Below are positions 25,881-34,806 of a stretch of 46,077 bases of DNA, piece after piece. The stretch is from NCBI GenBank assembly GCA_018222585.1, contig JAAFAB010000018.1, forward strand, positions 1-46,077. Direction: 5' to 3'. The notes under the pieces were generated by a model. The model saw only the letters and a list, made by a program, of their open reading frames with translations, searched no databases and was not told the origin of the DNA. The DNA comes from Paracoccaceae bacterium (GTDB taxonomy: Bacteria; Pseudomonadota; Alphaproteobacteria; Rhodobacterales; Rhodobacteraceae). The translations under genes were made by a program, and so were the position numbers. Every line of letters starts with the position of its first letter. The first letter of the stretch is position 1.

Positions 25881-27997
25881 TCGTAGGTGAGCTGGGCCGA
25901 GACGGTGCGCCCGTCCCCGTAGTAGGTCGAGAAGGAGCCGACGGAGGAGACATAGACCTCGTCCGTCAGGTTGGTGACGTTCAGCTGCACCGCCGCGCCG
26001 TTCCAGTCATAGGACAGGCCCGCATCGAACAGGGTCACGTCGTCCAGCCGGTTGGTATTGGCGTTGAAGGCATAGCGTTCGCCGATGTAGCGGGCGCCCG
26101 CGCCGATGGTCAGCCCCTTCAGCGCGCCGACCTGCACCTCCTTCGACAGCCACAGCTTCGCGGTCTGCTCGGGCGTGTTGGCCAGCTCGTTGCCGTCCAG
26201 GTCACCGCCGATGATCCGGCTCTCGGTCCAGGAATAGCCCCCGGCGAGGGTCCAGCCATTGCCGAGGCTGCCCCGGCCTTCCAGCTCCAGCCCGTTGATC
26301 TCGGACTTGCCGATCTGGTCGTAGAAGGGCACGCCGCCGACGGTGGTGGTGGTCGCCCGGTTCTCTTCACGCAGGTTGTAGAGCGCGGCGGTGAAGAAGG
26401 CATCCAGCCCCGCCGGCTGGTACTTCAGCCCCGCTTCCCACTGCTTGCCCGTGGTCGGCTCCAGCACGTTGCCGCCGTCATCGGGCCGGGCGCTGACCGA
26501 GAAGGAGGTGGCATAGGAGAGGTAGCCCGTCAGCCCGTTGTCCCAGACATGGGCAATGCCCGCCTGCCCGGTGGTGGCGCTGTCGTCGCGGTCAAGATCG
26601 ACCGGCGTGCCGTAGTTGTCGGCATCGCCCTCCGAGCGGTTCCAGTCATGGCGCAGCGCCAGGCTGCCGCGCCAGTTGCCGAAGCTCATCTCGTCGGCGG
26701 CATAGAGGCCCAGCTGGGTCACCGTGACATCGGTGGCCGCCGCGAAGGGCGAGGACGTGTCGAGGGTCTCGTCGCTGTAGTCGGGGCTGGCGTAGTCGAT
26801 CGGTTCCTGCCCGAAGTAGAAGACCGAGGTGCTTTCCTCGCTGAAGCGGCGGGCATCGACGCCGAAGGTCACGTCATGGGTGACGGCGCCGCTCTGCAGG
26901 CTGCCGGTCAGGCGCAGGTCGGTGGCAAGGCTGGTCGCGCTCTCGTCCTGGTCGAGCACGGTACGGGCGACCTCGGTGCCGGTGACCGCCCCGACCGAAA
27001 CGTTGTTGTAGGACCAGTCGAAGGCACTGAAACGGGTATTGTTGACCAGCGTCCAGCCGTTGTCGAAGGCATGGCTGATCTGGAAGCCCAGGTTCAGGGT
27101 CTGGCGATCGCCATGCTCCAGCGCCTCGTTGCCGAAGTAGAAGTCGCGCAGGTCCGCATCCGGGTAGACGCCGACCAGCTCGTTCGGGACACCGGCAGGG
27201 GAGTCGGGATCGTCCTTCTGCACCGAGGCGAGGACCTCGACCGTGGTGGCATCGGTGGCCTGCCAGGTCAGCGCCAGGCCGAGGTAGCCGCCCGGGTTGT
27301 CGTATTCGTCGATGGCCAGCTTCTGATTGCCCGCCTTGGCGGTGACGCGGTAGGCCAGCCGGTCGCTGACCACGGTATTGACGTCACCGAAGACATGGGC
27401 CGAGCCGTTGCTGTCGAAGGACAGGCCGGCCTCGGCGAAGCTCTCGCCAAGCTGGGCGCGCTTCTGCACCAGGTTGATCAGCCCCGAGGGAGACCCAGCG
27501 CCGTAGAGCACCGAGGCCGGGCCGCGCAGCAGTTCGACCCGCTCCATCCCGTAGAGATCGAGCGCCGGCGCGCCATAGTCGGGCCGGGTCGAGCGCTGCA
27601 CGCGCAGCCCGTTCAGATAGGCCTGGTTCTGCAGGTCCGTGCCGCGCACCACCACCGAGTCAAAGCGCGGATCTGCGCCATAGGGCTCGGAGACCGTGCC
27701 CGCCGCGTAGGAGAGGGCCTCGGCCAGGTTCTGCGCACCCTGGGCGGTGATCTGGTCACGGGTCACCACGGTGACCGAGCGCGGGGTCTCGGCCAGCGGC
27801 GCGCTGCCCTTCAGGGTGGCGCTGGAGGTGGCCACAAAACCCTCGACCGGGGCGGTCGGATCCGGCGCGCCGGCCTCGACCACGATCGGGGTCAGGTCGA
27901 CCGCCTCCTGGGCCTGGGCGCCGGAAAGGCCGAGGGCCAGGGAAAGAGCCGTGGTGCTGGCCCCGGCCAGTAGAAGCTGAATGCTGCGCTGTGTCAT
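25874..27997 (-). CDS. TonB-dependent siderophore receptor
   Basis: An outer-membrane receptor of 707 residues for a ferric siderophore. A signal peptide ends at about residue 29 (AQA/QE). A TonB-box-like TPIVVEAG segment follows, then the plug domain (TPRSVTVVTRDQI, about 75-87, and ALSYAAGTVSEPYG). A 22-strand barrel region makes up the remainder and ends in the aromatic TYEW. It resembles FhuA/FoxA/FcuA-type receptors. It lies between the AraC regulator gene (80 bases upstream) and the binding-protein gene, all on one strand. The 80-base gap holds an imperfect inverted repeat (TCAAG at 28034, CTTGA at 28052) that might bind the regulator. Confidence 0.95.
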   Translation of the reverse strand: MTQRSIQLLLAGASTTALSLALGLSGAQAQEAVDLTPIVVEAGAPDPTAPVEGFVATSSATLKGSAPLAETPRSVTVVTRDQITAQGAQNLAEALSYAAGTVSEPYGADPRFDSVVVRGTDLQNQAYLNGLRVQRSTRPDYGAPALDLYGMERVELLRGPASVLYGAGSPSGLINLVQKRAQLGESFAEAGLSFDSNGSAHVFGDVNTVVSDRLAYRVTAKAGNQKLAIDEYDNPGGYLGLALTWQATDATTVEVLASVQKDDPDSPAGVPNELVGVYPDADLRDFYFGNEALEHGDRQTLNLGFQISHAFDNGWTLVNNTRFSAFDWSYNNVSVGAVTGTEVARTVLDQDESATSLATDLRLTGSLQSGAVTHDVTFGVDARRFSEESTSVFYFGQEPIDYASPDYSDETLDTSSPFAAATDVTVTQLGLYAADEMSFGNWRGSLALRHDWNRSEGDADNYGTPVDLDRDDSATTGQAGIAHVWDNGLTGYLSYATSFSVSARPDDGGNVLEPTTGKQWEAGLKYQPAGLDAFFTAALYNLREENRATTTTVGGVPFYDQIGKSEINGLELEGRGSLGNGWTLAGGYSWTESRIIGGDLDGNELANTPEQTAKLWLSKEVQVGALKGLTIGAGARYIGERYAFNANTNRLDDVTLFDAGLSYDWNGAAVQLNVTNLTDEVYVSSVGSFSTYYGDGRTVSAQLTYEW

Positions 27998-28076
27998 CTC
28001 GTCATGTCCGCATCTGTTTTCCGAGCGTTTAGCTCAAGTATTCAGGAAGGTCTTGAACCAGACCGCCGGGATTTGT

Positions 28077-28991
28077 TCAGGAGCGCGGGAAATGGGCCCG
28101 CCGCCAGGCCGAGGGGGGCTGACCGAACCGCTGCCGGAACTGGCGCGACAGGTGGGCCTGGTCGGCAAAGCCGGTGGCCTGGGCGATCTCGGACAGGCTG
28201 AGCGCGGGCCGGGCCATCATGTCACGCGCCGCGTCGAGGCGCAGATGCGCCTGCCAGCGTTGCGGGGTCTCTTCGAAGCTCTGCTTGAAGGCGCGGGCGA
28301 ACCAGCTTTCCGACAGGCCCGCCACCTCGGCCAGTTCGGCAACGGGGATCTGCCGGGTCAGGTGCTGGCGCAGGTGCTTTTCGACCGCCGCCGCCTGCCA
28401 AGGGCTGAGGCCGCCGCGATGCGCCTGCGCCTCGGCCTCGGGTTCGGTGGCGAAGATCTCTCCCAGCAGCGCGGTCAGCAGACCATCCAGCAGCATCGGG
28501 CCACGTCGGGGCGCCTGCACCTCCTCCGCCGCCAGCCGGGCCAGGGAATGCAGCGTCGGCCCGTCGCGCAGGAAGCGCACCTGGTCCAGCCTGCCGCCGC
28601 CCACCCGGCCGAGACGCTGCGCCAGCGGCCCGGCGTCGAGGTGGAAATCGATGTGCGACAGATCCTGCTCGGCATCCAGCCGCGACCAAAGGGGCACGCC
28701 GGCGGGAATGAACATCGCCCGGGGGCCGCGGGTCTCGGGGTGGCCGACACCGGTGCGCATGGCCATGTCCGGGGGCGTGCCGTCGAGGAAGATCACCAGC
28801 CGCGCGTCCGGGGCGATGTAGAAGCCGCCGCCGCCGATGTCGCCATGCACATGCCAGACATCGGCGATGGCGCCACCGAGCCGGCGAAAGGCCAGCGGCC
28901 GCAGCGTGCGCAGCGCCGAGGTCCTCGCCTCCATCCGCGGCCGGAACCCCGAGGTTCCCTGCCCGCCCGTCACGCTTGTCATCCGTGCCAT
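28077..28991 (-). CDS. AraC family regulator of siderophore uptake (PchR-like)
   Basis: A transcription factor of 304 residues. The N-terminal two thirds form a ligand-binding part typical of siderophore-sensing AraC proteins. The C-terminal 100 residues hold two helix-turn-helix units (IPVAELAEVAGLSESWFARAF and LSEIAQATGFADQAHLSRQF). ATG 28991 is chosen because AGGA lies about 9 bases upstream; a GTG at 29015 is the alternative. It sits directly upstream of the receptor gene on the same strand, and by analogy with PchR-type factors it would switch on receptor and transporter genes when the ferric siderophore is present. Confidence 0.9.
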   Translation of the reverse strand: MARMTSVTGGQGTSGFRPRMEARTSALRTLRPLAFRRLGGAIADVWHVHGDIGGGGFYIAPDARLVIFLDGTPPDMAMRTGVGHPETRGPRAMFIPAGVPLWSRLDAEQDLSHIDFHLDAGPLAQRLGRVGGGRLDQVRFLRDGPTLHSLARLAAEEVQAPRRGPMLLDGLLTALLGEIFATEPEAEAQAHRGGLSPWQAAAVEKHLRQHLTRQIPVAELAEVAGLSESWFARAFKQSFEETPQRWQAHLRLDAARDMMARPALSLSEIAQATGFADQAHLSRQFRQRFGQPPSAWRRAHFPRS

Positions 28992-29091
28992 GGTCCGATC
29001 CTGCAAGCCGCACACCCGAGGGTCACGGGGTCGGCGCCTGATGCCTGATAAATTCAGTCGGAATTGTCAAGCCCACCCCATGGAAAGCAAA

Positions 29092-29119
29092 CGGCCCCGT
29101 CTTCTGCAAGACGGGGCCG
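29092..29119 (-). terminator. Strong hairpin after the sulfatase gene
   Basis: A perfect 12-bp stem (29092-29103 with 29108-29119) with a CTGC loop lies about 25 bases past the sulfatase stop on the minus strand. It is followed there by TTTGCTTT, a moderate T-run. It separates the TRAP/sulfatase transcript from the AraC gene. Confidence 0.75.
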
Positions 29120-29144
29120 CTGCGGAAGGATCACCGGGCGCCGG

Positions 29145-30821
29145 TCAGGCCGCGCCGCCGCCGCGCATGTCGGGCACCTTGCGGTCGCGGTATTTCACCG
29201 TCAGTTCCAGCGGCACGTCGTTCTCGTCGTAGATGCCGATCATCACCCCGCGACGCCCGGACCTGGAGCGCATCGCCTCCAGCTGCTCGGCGCTGCGGGT
29301 GGTGCGCTGCGCGGTGCGCCGGGCCCAGCGGAACAGCTTGTCGTACATTGCCGCGACGACCTCGGCATGGGCCGGGTCGCCGCCCAGGTCGACCAGTTCG
29401 TCGGGGTCCTTTTCCATGTCGAAGAGGATCGGGCGGAAGCCGCCTTCGAAATGCACCAGCTTCCAGCGCTCATCGGCGACCATGAACATCACCGCATCGC
29501 GAACCGACAGCCCGAAGCGCGCGGCAATCGGCGAGGCCGAGTAGTCATATTCGCAGATGACGAAATCGCGGGCCGTGTCGGTGGTCTCGCCATGCAGCAG
29601 CGGCAGAAGGCTTTCGCCCTCCAGCACATGATCGGCCACCTTGCCGCCCGCGACCTCGACGAAGGTCGGCGCCAGGTCGATGCATTCCACCAGCGCGTCC
29701 GAGACCGTGCCGCGCGTCGCATCCGCCTTCGGCGAGGGGTCGTAGACGATCATCGGCACCTTCACGCTGGCATTCTGGAAGAACATCTTCTCGCCCATCC
29801 AGTGATCGCCGAGGAAATCGCCATGGTCCGAAGTGACGACGATCATCGTGTCCTCCATCCGTCCGCTGCGTTCGAGGTAGTCGAACAGCTCTCCCATCTG
29901 GTCGTCGCATTGCTTGATCAGGCCCATGTAGGCCTGCACCACCGGGGTGCGCACATCCTCGCGCGAGAACGCCTTGCCGACGGGGGCATCCATGAAGGCC
30001 TTCATCACCTCATGCGCCTGTTCGTATTCCGCCTGGCTGCGGATCGCCGGGATCACGTCCGAGGGGCCGAACATGTCGTGGTAGGGCGCCGGCACCACGT
30101 AGGGCCAATGGGGCTTGATGTAGCTGAGATGGCAGCACCAGGGCCCCTGCCCCTGCGCGGCCTCGATCCATTCGATCGCGCGGCGGGTCAGGTAGGGGGT
30201 CTCGCTATCCTCCTCGGCGATATTGGCCTGCTGGTCCGAGTTCTTCAGGAACCAGCCCGACAGCACGTTGCCCTCGGCATCGCGGCCCGAGTTGGCGTAG
30301 TCGTGCCAGGGGTTGTCGCTGTCGTAGCCCTTTGCGCGCAGGTACTCGTTGTAGCGCGCCGCGCCGCCCTCGTCGTAGAGGCCGTCCGGCCCCTCGGGGC
30401 GCATCCCGTCGTCGCGCTCGACCACGTCGAAGCCGCATTCGGCGACGCGCACGCCGATCAGGCTGTCGGGTTCGATGCCCAGACGGGCCATGCCCTCGGC
30501 ATCGGCGCGCATGTGGGTCTTGCCGATCAGGTGGCAGGACATGCCGGCGGCGCGCAGGTGGTCGCCCATGGTCAGCTCTCCCACCTTCAGGGGAATGCCG
30601 TTCCAGCTGGCGCCATGGGAATGCACGTAGCGCCCGGTATAGGTCGACATCCGCGACGAGCCGCAGATCGGCGACTGGATATAGGCCCGGTTGAAGCGCA
30701 CGCCCTTCGCCGCCAGACGGTCGAGGTTCGGCGTCTGCAGATGCGGGTGACCGTAGCAGGACAGATAGTCCCAGCGCAGTTGGTCGAACATGATGAACAG
30801 GATATTGCGGGTCTCGGGCAC
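29145..30821 (-). CDS. Cytoplasmic sulfatase / phosphonate monoester hydrolase-like enzyme
   Basis: An alkaline phosphatase superfamily hydrolase of 558 residues. Metal ligands begin with D13 in MFDQLRWDYL. The formylglycine site is Cys53 in ICGSSRMSTYTGR, a CxSxR form rather than the common CxPxR. The second metal motif is SDHGDFLGDH near residue 335, and a GKTHM stretch fits the substrate pocket. It has no signal peptide, so it should act inside the cell on an imported sulfate or phosphonate ester. Start is GTG 30821 with AAGGAAG upstream. It is third in a run with a TRAP permease and a TAXI binding protein, which would bring in the substrate. Cleavage needs a formylglycine-generating enzyme, not seen here. 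Confidence 0.85.
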   Translation of the reverse strand: MPETRNILFIMFDQLRWDYLSCYGHPHLQTPNLDRLAAKGVRFNRAYIQSPICGSSRMSTYTGRYVHSHGASWNGIPLKVGELTMGDHLRAAGMSCHLIGKTHMRADAEGMARLGIEPDSLIGVRVAECGFDVVERDDGMRPEGPDGLYDEGGAARYNEYLRAKGYDSDNPWHDYANSGRDAEGNVLSGWFLKNSDQQANIAEEDSETPYLTRRAIEWIEAAQGQGPWCCHLSYIKPHWPYVVPAPYHDMFGPSDVIPAIRSQAEYEQAHEVMKAFMDAPVGKAFSREDVRTPVVQAYMGLIKQCDDQMGELFDYLERSGRMEDTMIVVTSDHGDFLGDHWMGEKMFFQNASVKVPMIVYDPSPKADATRGTVSDALVECIDLAPTFVEVAGGKVADHVLEGESLLPLLHGETTDTARDFVICEYDYSASPIAARFGLSVRDAVMFMVADERWKLVHFEGGFRPILFDMEKDPDELVDLGGDPAHAEVVAAMYDKLFRWARRTAQRTTRSAEQLEAMRSRSGRRGVMIGIYDENDVPLELTVKYRDRKVPDMRGGGAA

Positions 30822-30881
30822 GGGGTCTTCCTTCGTTCGCAGGGTCCGGCCCCGCCGCAGGGACGGGGCCGAAAGGTCAGC

Positions 30882-31895
30882 TCACTCTGCCGGACGCAGG
30901 GCGTCGGGGATCGTCATGCCGATCTCTTCGTAGTAGCGCAGCGCGCCGGGGTGCAGCGGCAGGTTCAGGTCCTGCAGGGCGTTCTCCAGCTGGATGTTGC
31001 GCAGCCAGGGGGCATTGGCCTGCATCTCCTCGACACCTTCCCAGAACGCCTTGGTGATCTCGTAGACCGCGTCATCGGGCACATGCTTGCCCGCCCCGAC
31101 GCCGACGGTCGAGCCGAGGGTCTGCACCGCCTCGGTGTTGACCTGGTTCTTGCCGTAGGTGCCGGCCTCGATGGTGCCGAGCGTGCCGCCGGGACGGTTC
31201 AGGATGGCCTGCACCGGCTCCTTCGCCATCTGTTCTTCGGTCAGGCCGAGGAAACGGATCTCGCGGCCGAGGGCGAATTGCTGGATCACCGGCGAGGGCG
31301 CGTTGGTCGAGTTCACGTAGACGTCGAGCCGTCCGTCCTGGAAGGCCTGCGCGGCCGCGTCCCAGCCCAGGCGGGCCTGTTCGAAGTCCTCGCCGGGCAC
31401 GAGGCCGGTGGCCCCTTCCACGACGCGCTGCATGATCGTCGTCGCGCCGCCGCCCGGCGGGCCGAGGAACACCGTCTTGCCCGCCAGGTCGTCCAGCGAG
31501 GTGATGCCGGAATCGGCGTAGGTGGTGATGTGGTAGAGGCCCAGCGGGAAAGCGAAGACCGCGCGCAGGTTCTGGCTCAGCTCCGGGGCCTGGGGCACCT
31601 TGGCATACATCGCCGCGCCCTGCTCCATGAAGGCATGGACGCTGGCCGACCACATGAAGAAGTCGAGCTGTCCGGCCCCAGCTTCCAGCGCGTGCTGGGT
31701 GGCGGCGCCGGTGGCGTTGACCTGGATTTCCACGTCGTCCAGCCGGTCACCGACGATCTGGGCCGCCGTGCTCATCACCAGGTAGGGCGAAGAGCCCGGC
31801 CCCAGCGTCGCCATGGTGTAGAAATCCTTGGCCTGGGCCACGGGGGCCGCAGCCAGGGCAAGGGTCAGCCCGAGGGCCGCTCTCAGATGTCTCAT
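30882..31895 (-). CDS. TAXI family TRAP transporter substrate-binding protein
   Basis: A periplasmic binding protein of 337 residues. A signal peptide ends after AQA at about residue 22. TAXI features are the ATLGPGSSPYLVMSTAAQIV start, FLGPPGGGATTIMQRV near residue 150, and the C-terminal NLPLHPGALRYYEEIG. The start at ATG 31895 has GGGAGGAT upstream, a strong site for a highly made binding protein. The permease gene lies 52 bases upstream and the sulfatase gene 60 bases downstream. The ligand is unknown, probably an organic sulfate or other anion. Confidence 0.93.
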   Translation of the reverse strand: MRHLRAALGLTLALAAAPVAQAKDFYTMATLGPGSSPYLVMSTAAQIVGDRLDDVEIQVNATGAATQHALEAGAGQLDFFMWSASVHAFMEQGAAMYAKVPQAPELSQNLRAVFAFPLGLYHITTYADSGITSLDDLAGKTVFLGPPGGGATTIMQRVVEGATGLVPGEDFEQARLGWDAAAQAFQDGRLDVYVNSTNAPSPVIQQFALGREIRFLGLTEEQMAKEPVQAILNRPGGTLGTIEAGTYGKNQVNTEAVQTLGSTVGVGAGKHVPDDAVYEITKAFWEGVEEMQANAPWLRNIQLENALQDLNLPLHPGALRYYEEIGMTIPDALRPAE

Positions 31896-31947
31896 GTCTT
31901 ATCCTCCCTGATCGACTTGAGATGGTTGTGGGGTCCGGCGGCGGCCG

Positions 31948-33906
31948 CTAGGGCGCCTCGGCCGCCACTGTATCGGTGGGGGTCGCGGGGCTGTTCTCGT
32001 CCTCGCGGCTGCGGTTGCGCCAGTCGGACCAGACCAGCGCCAGGGCCAGCAGGGTGCAGGCGACCTCGGCCCAGATCATCGGCACCAGCACCCCCAGCCC
32101 GAGGGCGAAGCGCAGCCCGCGCTGGCCTGCGCCGAGGCGGGTGCTGGCATAGCCCGAGAAGCCGGTCGAAAAGAGCCAGATGGTCAGGCTGAGCCGCAGG
32201 CAGACCCAGGCGAGGCCGACCCAGGTGAAGCCGGTGACGAGGCTGAGCGAAGGGTTGTAGACCATCACGAAGGGAATGATGAAGCCGATCAGCGCGATGC
32301 GGCAGGCGTCGACGCCGATGGCGACGGGGTTGGCGCGGGCGATCGGTGCGGCGGCAAAGGCGGCGATGGCGACCGGCGGCGTGATCGAGCTGAGCACGCC
32401 GAAGTAGACCACGAAGAGATGCGCGATGACCACCGGCACGCCCATCATCTGAATCGCCGGCCCCATGACCAGGATCACGATCAGGTAGGCCGGCACCGTC
32501 GGCATCCCCATGCCCAGCACCAGCGAGCCCAGCATCATCATCACCAGGCTGAGGAACAGCGAGTCCCCCGAGATATCCTGGATAACCCCGGCAAAGCGCA
32601 GGCCCAGGCCGGTCATGTTCATCACCCCGATGACGATGCCGATGGCGGCCACGGCGATCAGGATCTGCGCTGCGGCCAGACCGCCCTGGCGCAACCCTTC
32701 AAGGATCACCTGCGGCGCACGGCGCACCTCGGGGTTCAGCACGAAGCCCAGCACCACCGCGCAGAGCACCGCCCAGAAGCCCGCCATGGCTGGCGAACGC
32801 CCCGAGATCATCACCGCCAGCATCAGTACCAGCGGCACCACGAAGCAGAGCGACATCAGCCAGTCGTGCCGCGTCAGCACCGGCAACTCTCGGCGCGGGA
32901 TCGGGCGGATGTCGCGCGCCACGGCCTCCAGATGCACCGCCACGAAGAGCGAGGCATAGTAGAACAGCGCCGGCAGCAGCGCCGCGAGGCAGATCGTCAG
33001 GTAGGGAATGCCGGTCACATCGGACATGATGAAGGCGACGGCGCCCATGATCGGCGGCATGAACTGCCCGCCGGACGAGGCCGCGGCCTCGACGCCCCCG
33101 GCATAGCGGGCCGGAAAGCCCCGCTTGATGATCATCGGGATGGTCATGACGCCCGTGCCCACCACGTTGCCCGAGACAGAGCCGGACATGGTGCCGAAGA
33201 CCCCGCTGGCGGCGATGGCCGCATGGGCCGGGCCTCCGCGCATCCGGCCCGTGGCGACGAAGGCGAAGCGCAGCAGCACCGGGCCCGCGCCGACGGCTTC
33301 CAGCACCGCGCCGAAGACGATGAAGACCAGGATCAGCGTCGTCACGACCGACAGCGGACGCCCGAAGACCCCGTCGAAGGAATACCAGATCACCTGCATG
33401 ACCTGCTGCAGGGAATAGCCGCCGTGCTGGAAGATCCAGGGCAGGTAGCGCCCGAACAGCGCATAGGCCACGGCCAGCAGGCAGACCACCACCAGCGGCA
33501 TCCCGAAGGCGCGCCGCGTCAGCTCCAGCAGCACCACGACGCCGGCGACGCCGATCAGGATGTCCGAGGTCTGGAAGAAGTAGAGCCCGATCTCCAGCGC
33601 CTCGCCGATCGAGGCATAGCGCTGCATGGCGACGGCCAGGGCCGCCAGCAGCGCAAGGTCGATCAGGATCGGCCAGGGCTTGTCGGCATCGAGACGGCTG
33701 CCGATCCGGGTCAGCAGCAGGACCACCGCCGCCAGGGTGAAACTGCCGATCCGCAGCAGCGTCTCGCTGGCGCTGCCGAACCCGGCGATCCAGACGCCCG
33801 CAAGGGCCAGCCCGACCGCGCACAGCCATGCCAGCGCGGCAAGGCCCCGCCCGACAGCCGTCCCGCCAGCCTGCCCCTCGGGGCGCTGCTTGGGTGTGCT
33901 CTCCAT
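31948..33906 (-). CDS. TRAP transporter fused permease (TAXI type)
   Basis: A membrane protein of 652 residues joining the small (DctQ-like) and large (DctM-like) TRAP permease parts. The first four helices (about residues 20-140) are followed by about twelve more, with typical GVFGTMSGSVSGNVVGTGVMTIPMI and GMGMPTVPAYLIVI segments. Uptake would be driven by a sodium gradient, which the NQR of this genome could supply. I choose ATG 33906 because GGGAGGAG lies 4 bases upstream; a longer frame to 34014 would cover the operator. It is first in the operon and divergent from the IclR gene. Confidence 0.92.
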   Translation of the reverse strand: MESTPKQRPEGQAGGTAVGRGLAALAWLCAVGLALAGVWIAGFGSASETLLRIGSFTLAAVVLLLTRIGSRLDADKPWPILIDLALLAALAVAMQRYASIGEALEIGLYFFQTSDILIGVAGVVVLLELTRRAFGMPLVVVCLLAVAYALFGRYLPWIFQHGGYSLQQVMQVIWYSFDGVFGRPLSVVTTLILVFIVFGAVLEAVGAGPVLLRFAFVATGRMRGGPAHAAIAASGVFGTMSGSVSGNVVGTGVMTIPMIIKRGFPARYAGGVEAAASSGGQFMPPIMGAVAFIMSDVTGIPYLTICLAALLPALFYYASLFVAVHLEAVARDIRPIPRRELPVLTRHDWLMSLCFVVPLVLMLAVMISGRSPAMAGFWAVLCAVVLGFVLNPEVRRAPQVILEGLRQGGLAAAQILIAVAAIGIVIGVMNMTGLGLRFAGVIQDISGDSLFLSLVMMMLGSLVLGMGMPTVPAYLIVILVMGPAIQMMGVPVVIAHLFVVYFGVLSSITPPVAIAAFAAAPIARANPVAIGVDACRIALIGFIIPFVMVYNPSLSLVTGFTWVGLAWVCLRLSLTIWLFSTGFSGYASTRLGAGQRGLRFALGLGVLVPMIWAEVACTLLALALVWSDWRNRSREDENSPATPTDTVAAEAP

Positions 33907-33995
33907 GTTCTCCTCCCTTGGCATGTCCTCCCCGACATGCCCTGTGCCGCGAGGTTCCGACAGGACGGTCAATGTTGAAAGGGAAATGCACCTGT

Positions 33996-34012
33996 GTTTC
34001 ACTGTGTGAAAC
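33996..34012. promoter_or_regulatory. Perfect palindrome, likely IclR-type operator
   Basis: GTTTCAC (33996-34002) and GTGAAAC (34006-34012) form exact arms around TGT. The site lies in the 141-base gap between the divergent TRAP and IclR genes, 35 bases before the IclR start, where a self-regulating repressor would bind. Binding by this IclR protein is inferred from position. Confidence 0.65.
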
Positions 34013-34047
34013 AACCCACCCAGGGCACGGGGACAGGAGCGCGCACC

Positions 34048-34806
34048 ATGAAACGGATCGAAAGCCTGCGCCGCGGCCTGCAGGTGATGCAGCTGCTGCG
34101 GGACGAGGCGCCCCTGTCGCTGGCGGCCCTGGCGCGGCGCAGCGGGCTGGCCAAGGCGACCCTGCTGCGCATTCTAGTCACCCTGGAAGACAGCGGCCAT
34201 GCGCGGCGCGGGCTTGGGGACGGGCTCTGGCACGCCGCCGGCCCGGTCGCGGAAGAGACCGACCCCGACCGCCGTCTCACCCAGGTCTGCGGCCCGCTGC
34301 TGGACCAGCTCTGCCAGAAGGTGCTCTGGCCCTCGGACGTCGGCGTCTACCACGGCGGCAGCATCCGGGTGCTGGAAACCTCGCGCCGGGTCTCGCCCTT
34401 CCTGGTCAACCGGGTGGTGAACTACGGCATCCATGTGCTGCCCTCGGCCATGGGACGGGCGGTGCTGGCCTGGGCCTCTGACGCCGACCGCGCCCAGATC
34501 CTCGCCGACCTGCGCAACAGCGCCGAGCCCCACGACCGGCTTGCCGCGCATCCCGACAAGGTCGAGGAACTGATCGGGGACACCCGCGCCCGGGGCTATG
34601 CGGTCCGCCATCCCGGCTATTTCGTCACCGTCCCGCGCGAGGCGCTGGTCTCGGCCATCGCCGTGCCGGTGATGGTGCAGGAGCGGGCCATCGCTGCGGT
34701 GAACCTGTCCTGGGTGGCCAGCGCGCAGAGCGAGGCCGACTTTGCCACCGCCCACCTGGAGAGGCTGCAGCAGGTGGCCGCAGACATCGCCCGGGCCTAT
34801 GCCTGA
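34048..34806 (+). CDS. IclR family transcriptional regulator
   Basis: A regulator of 252 residues with an N-terminal winged helix-turn-helix (LSLAALARRSGLAKATLLRILVTLEDSGHARR, about residues 20-52) and a C-terminal ligand-binding domain ending in LERLQQVAADIARAYA. The wing is slightly short. ATG 34048 is used because AGGAG precedes it by 8 bases; the frame continues upstream to 33994 but would start at the palindrome. It is divergent from the TRAP/sulfatase operon, so it most likely controls uptake and hydrolysis in answer to the substrate or product. Confidence 0.92.
   Translation: MKRIESLRRGLQVMQLLRDEAPLSLAALARRSGLAKATLLRILVTLEDSGHARRGLGDGLWHAAGPVAEETDPDRRLTQVCGPLLDQLCQKVLWPSDVGVYHGGSIRVLETSRRVSPFLVNRVVNYGIHVLPSAMGRAVLAWASDADRAQILADLRNSAEPHDRLAAHPDKVEELIGDTRARGYAVRHPGYFVTVPREALVSAIAVPVMVQERAIAAVNLSWVASAQSEADFATAHLERLQQVAADIARAYA

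Noticed and set aside
29041..29070. TTGACA hexamer ahead of the AraC gene as a promoter
   Set aside because: No acceptable -10 sequence at 16-18 bases spacing was found.
29064..32192. 1042-codon open frame on the plus strand
   Set aside because: It lies opposite the sulfatase and TAXI genes, which have clear families; its protein is low-complexity and family-free, a typical GC-rich antisense frame.
32419..33978. 519-codon open frame on the plus strand
   Set aside because: Opposite the TRAP permease; its His/Gln/Asp-rich translation is the mirror of hydrophobic codons.
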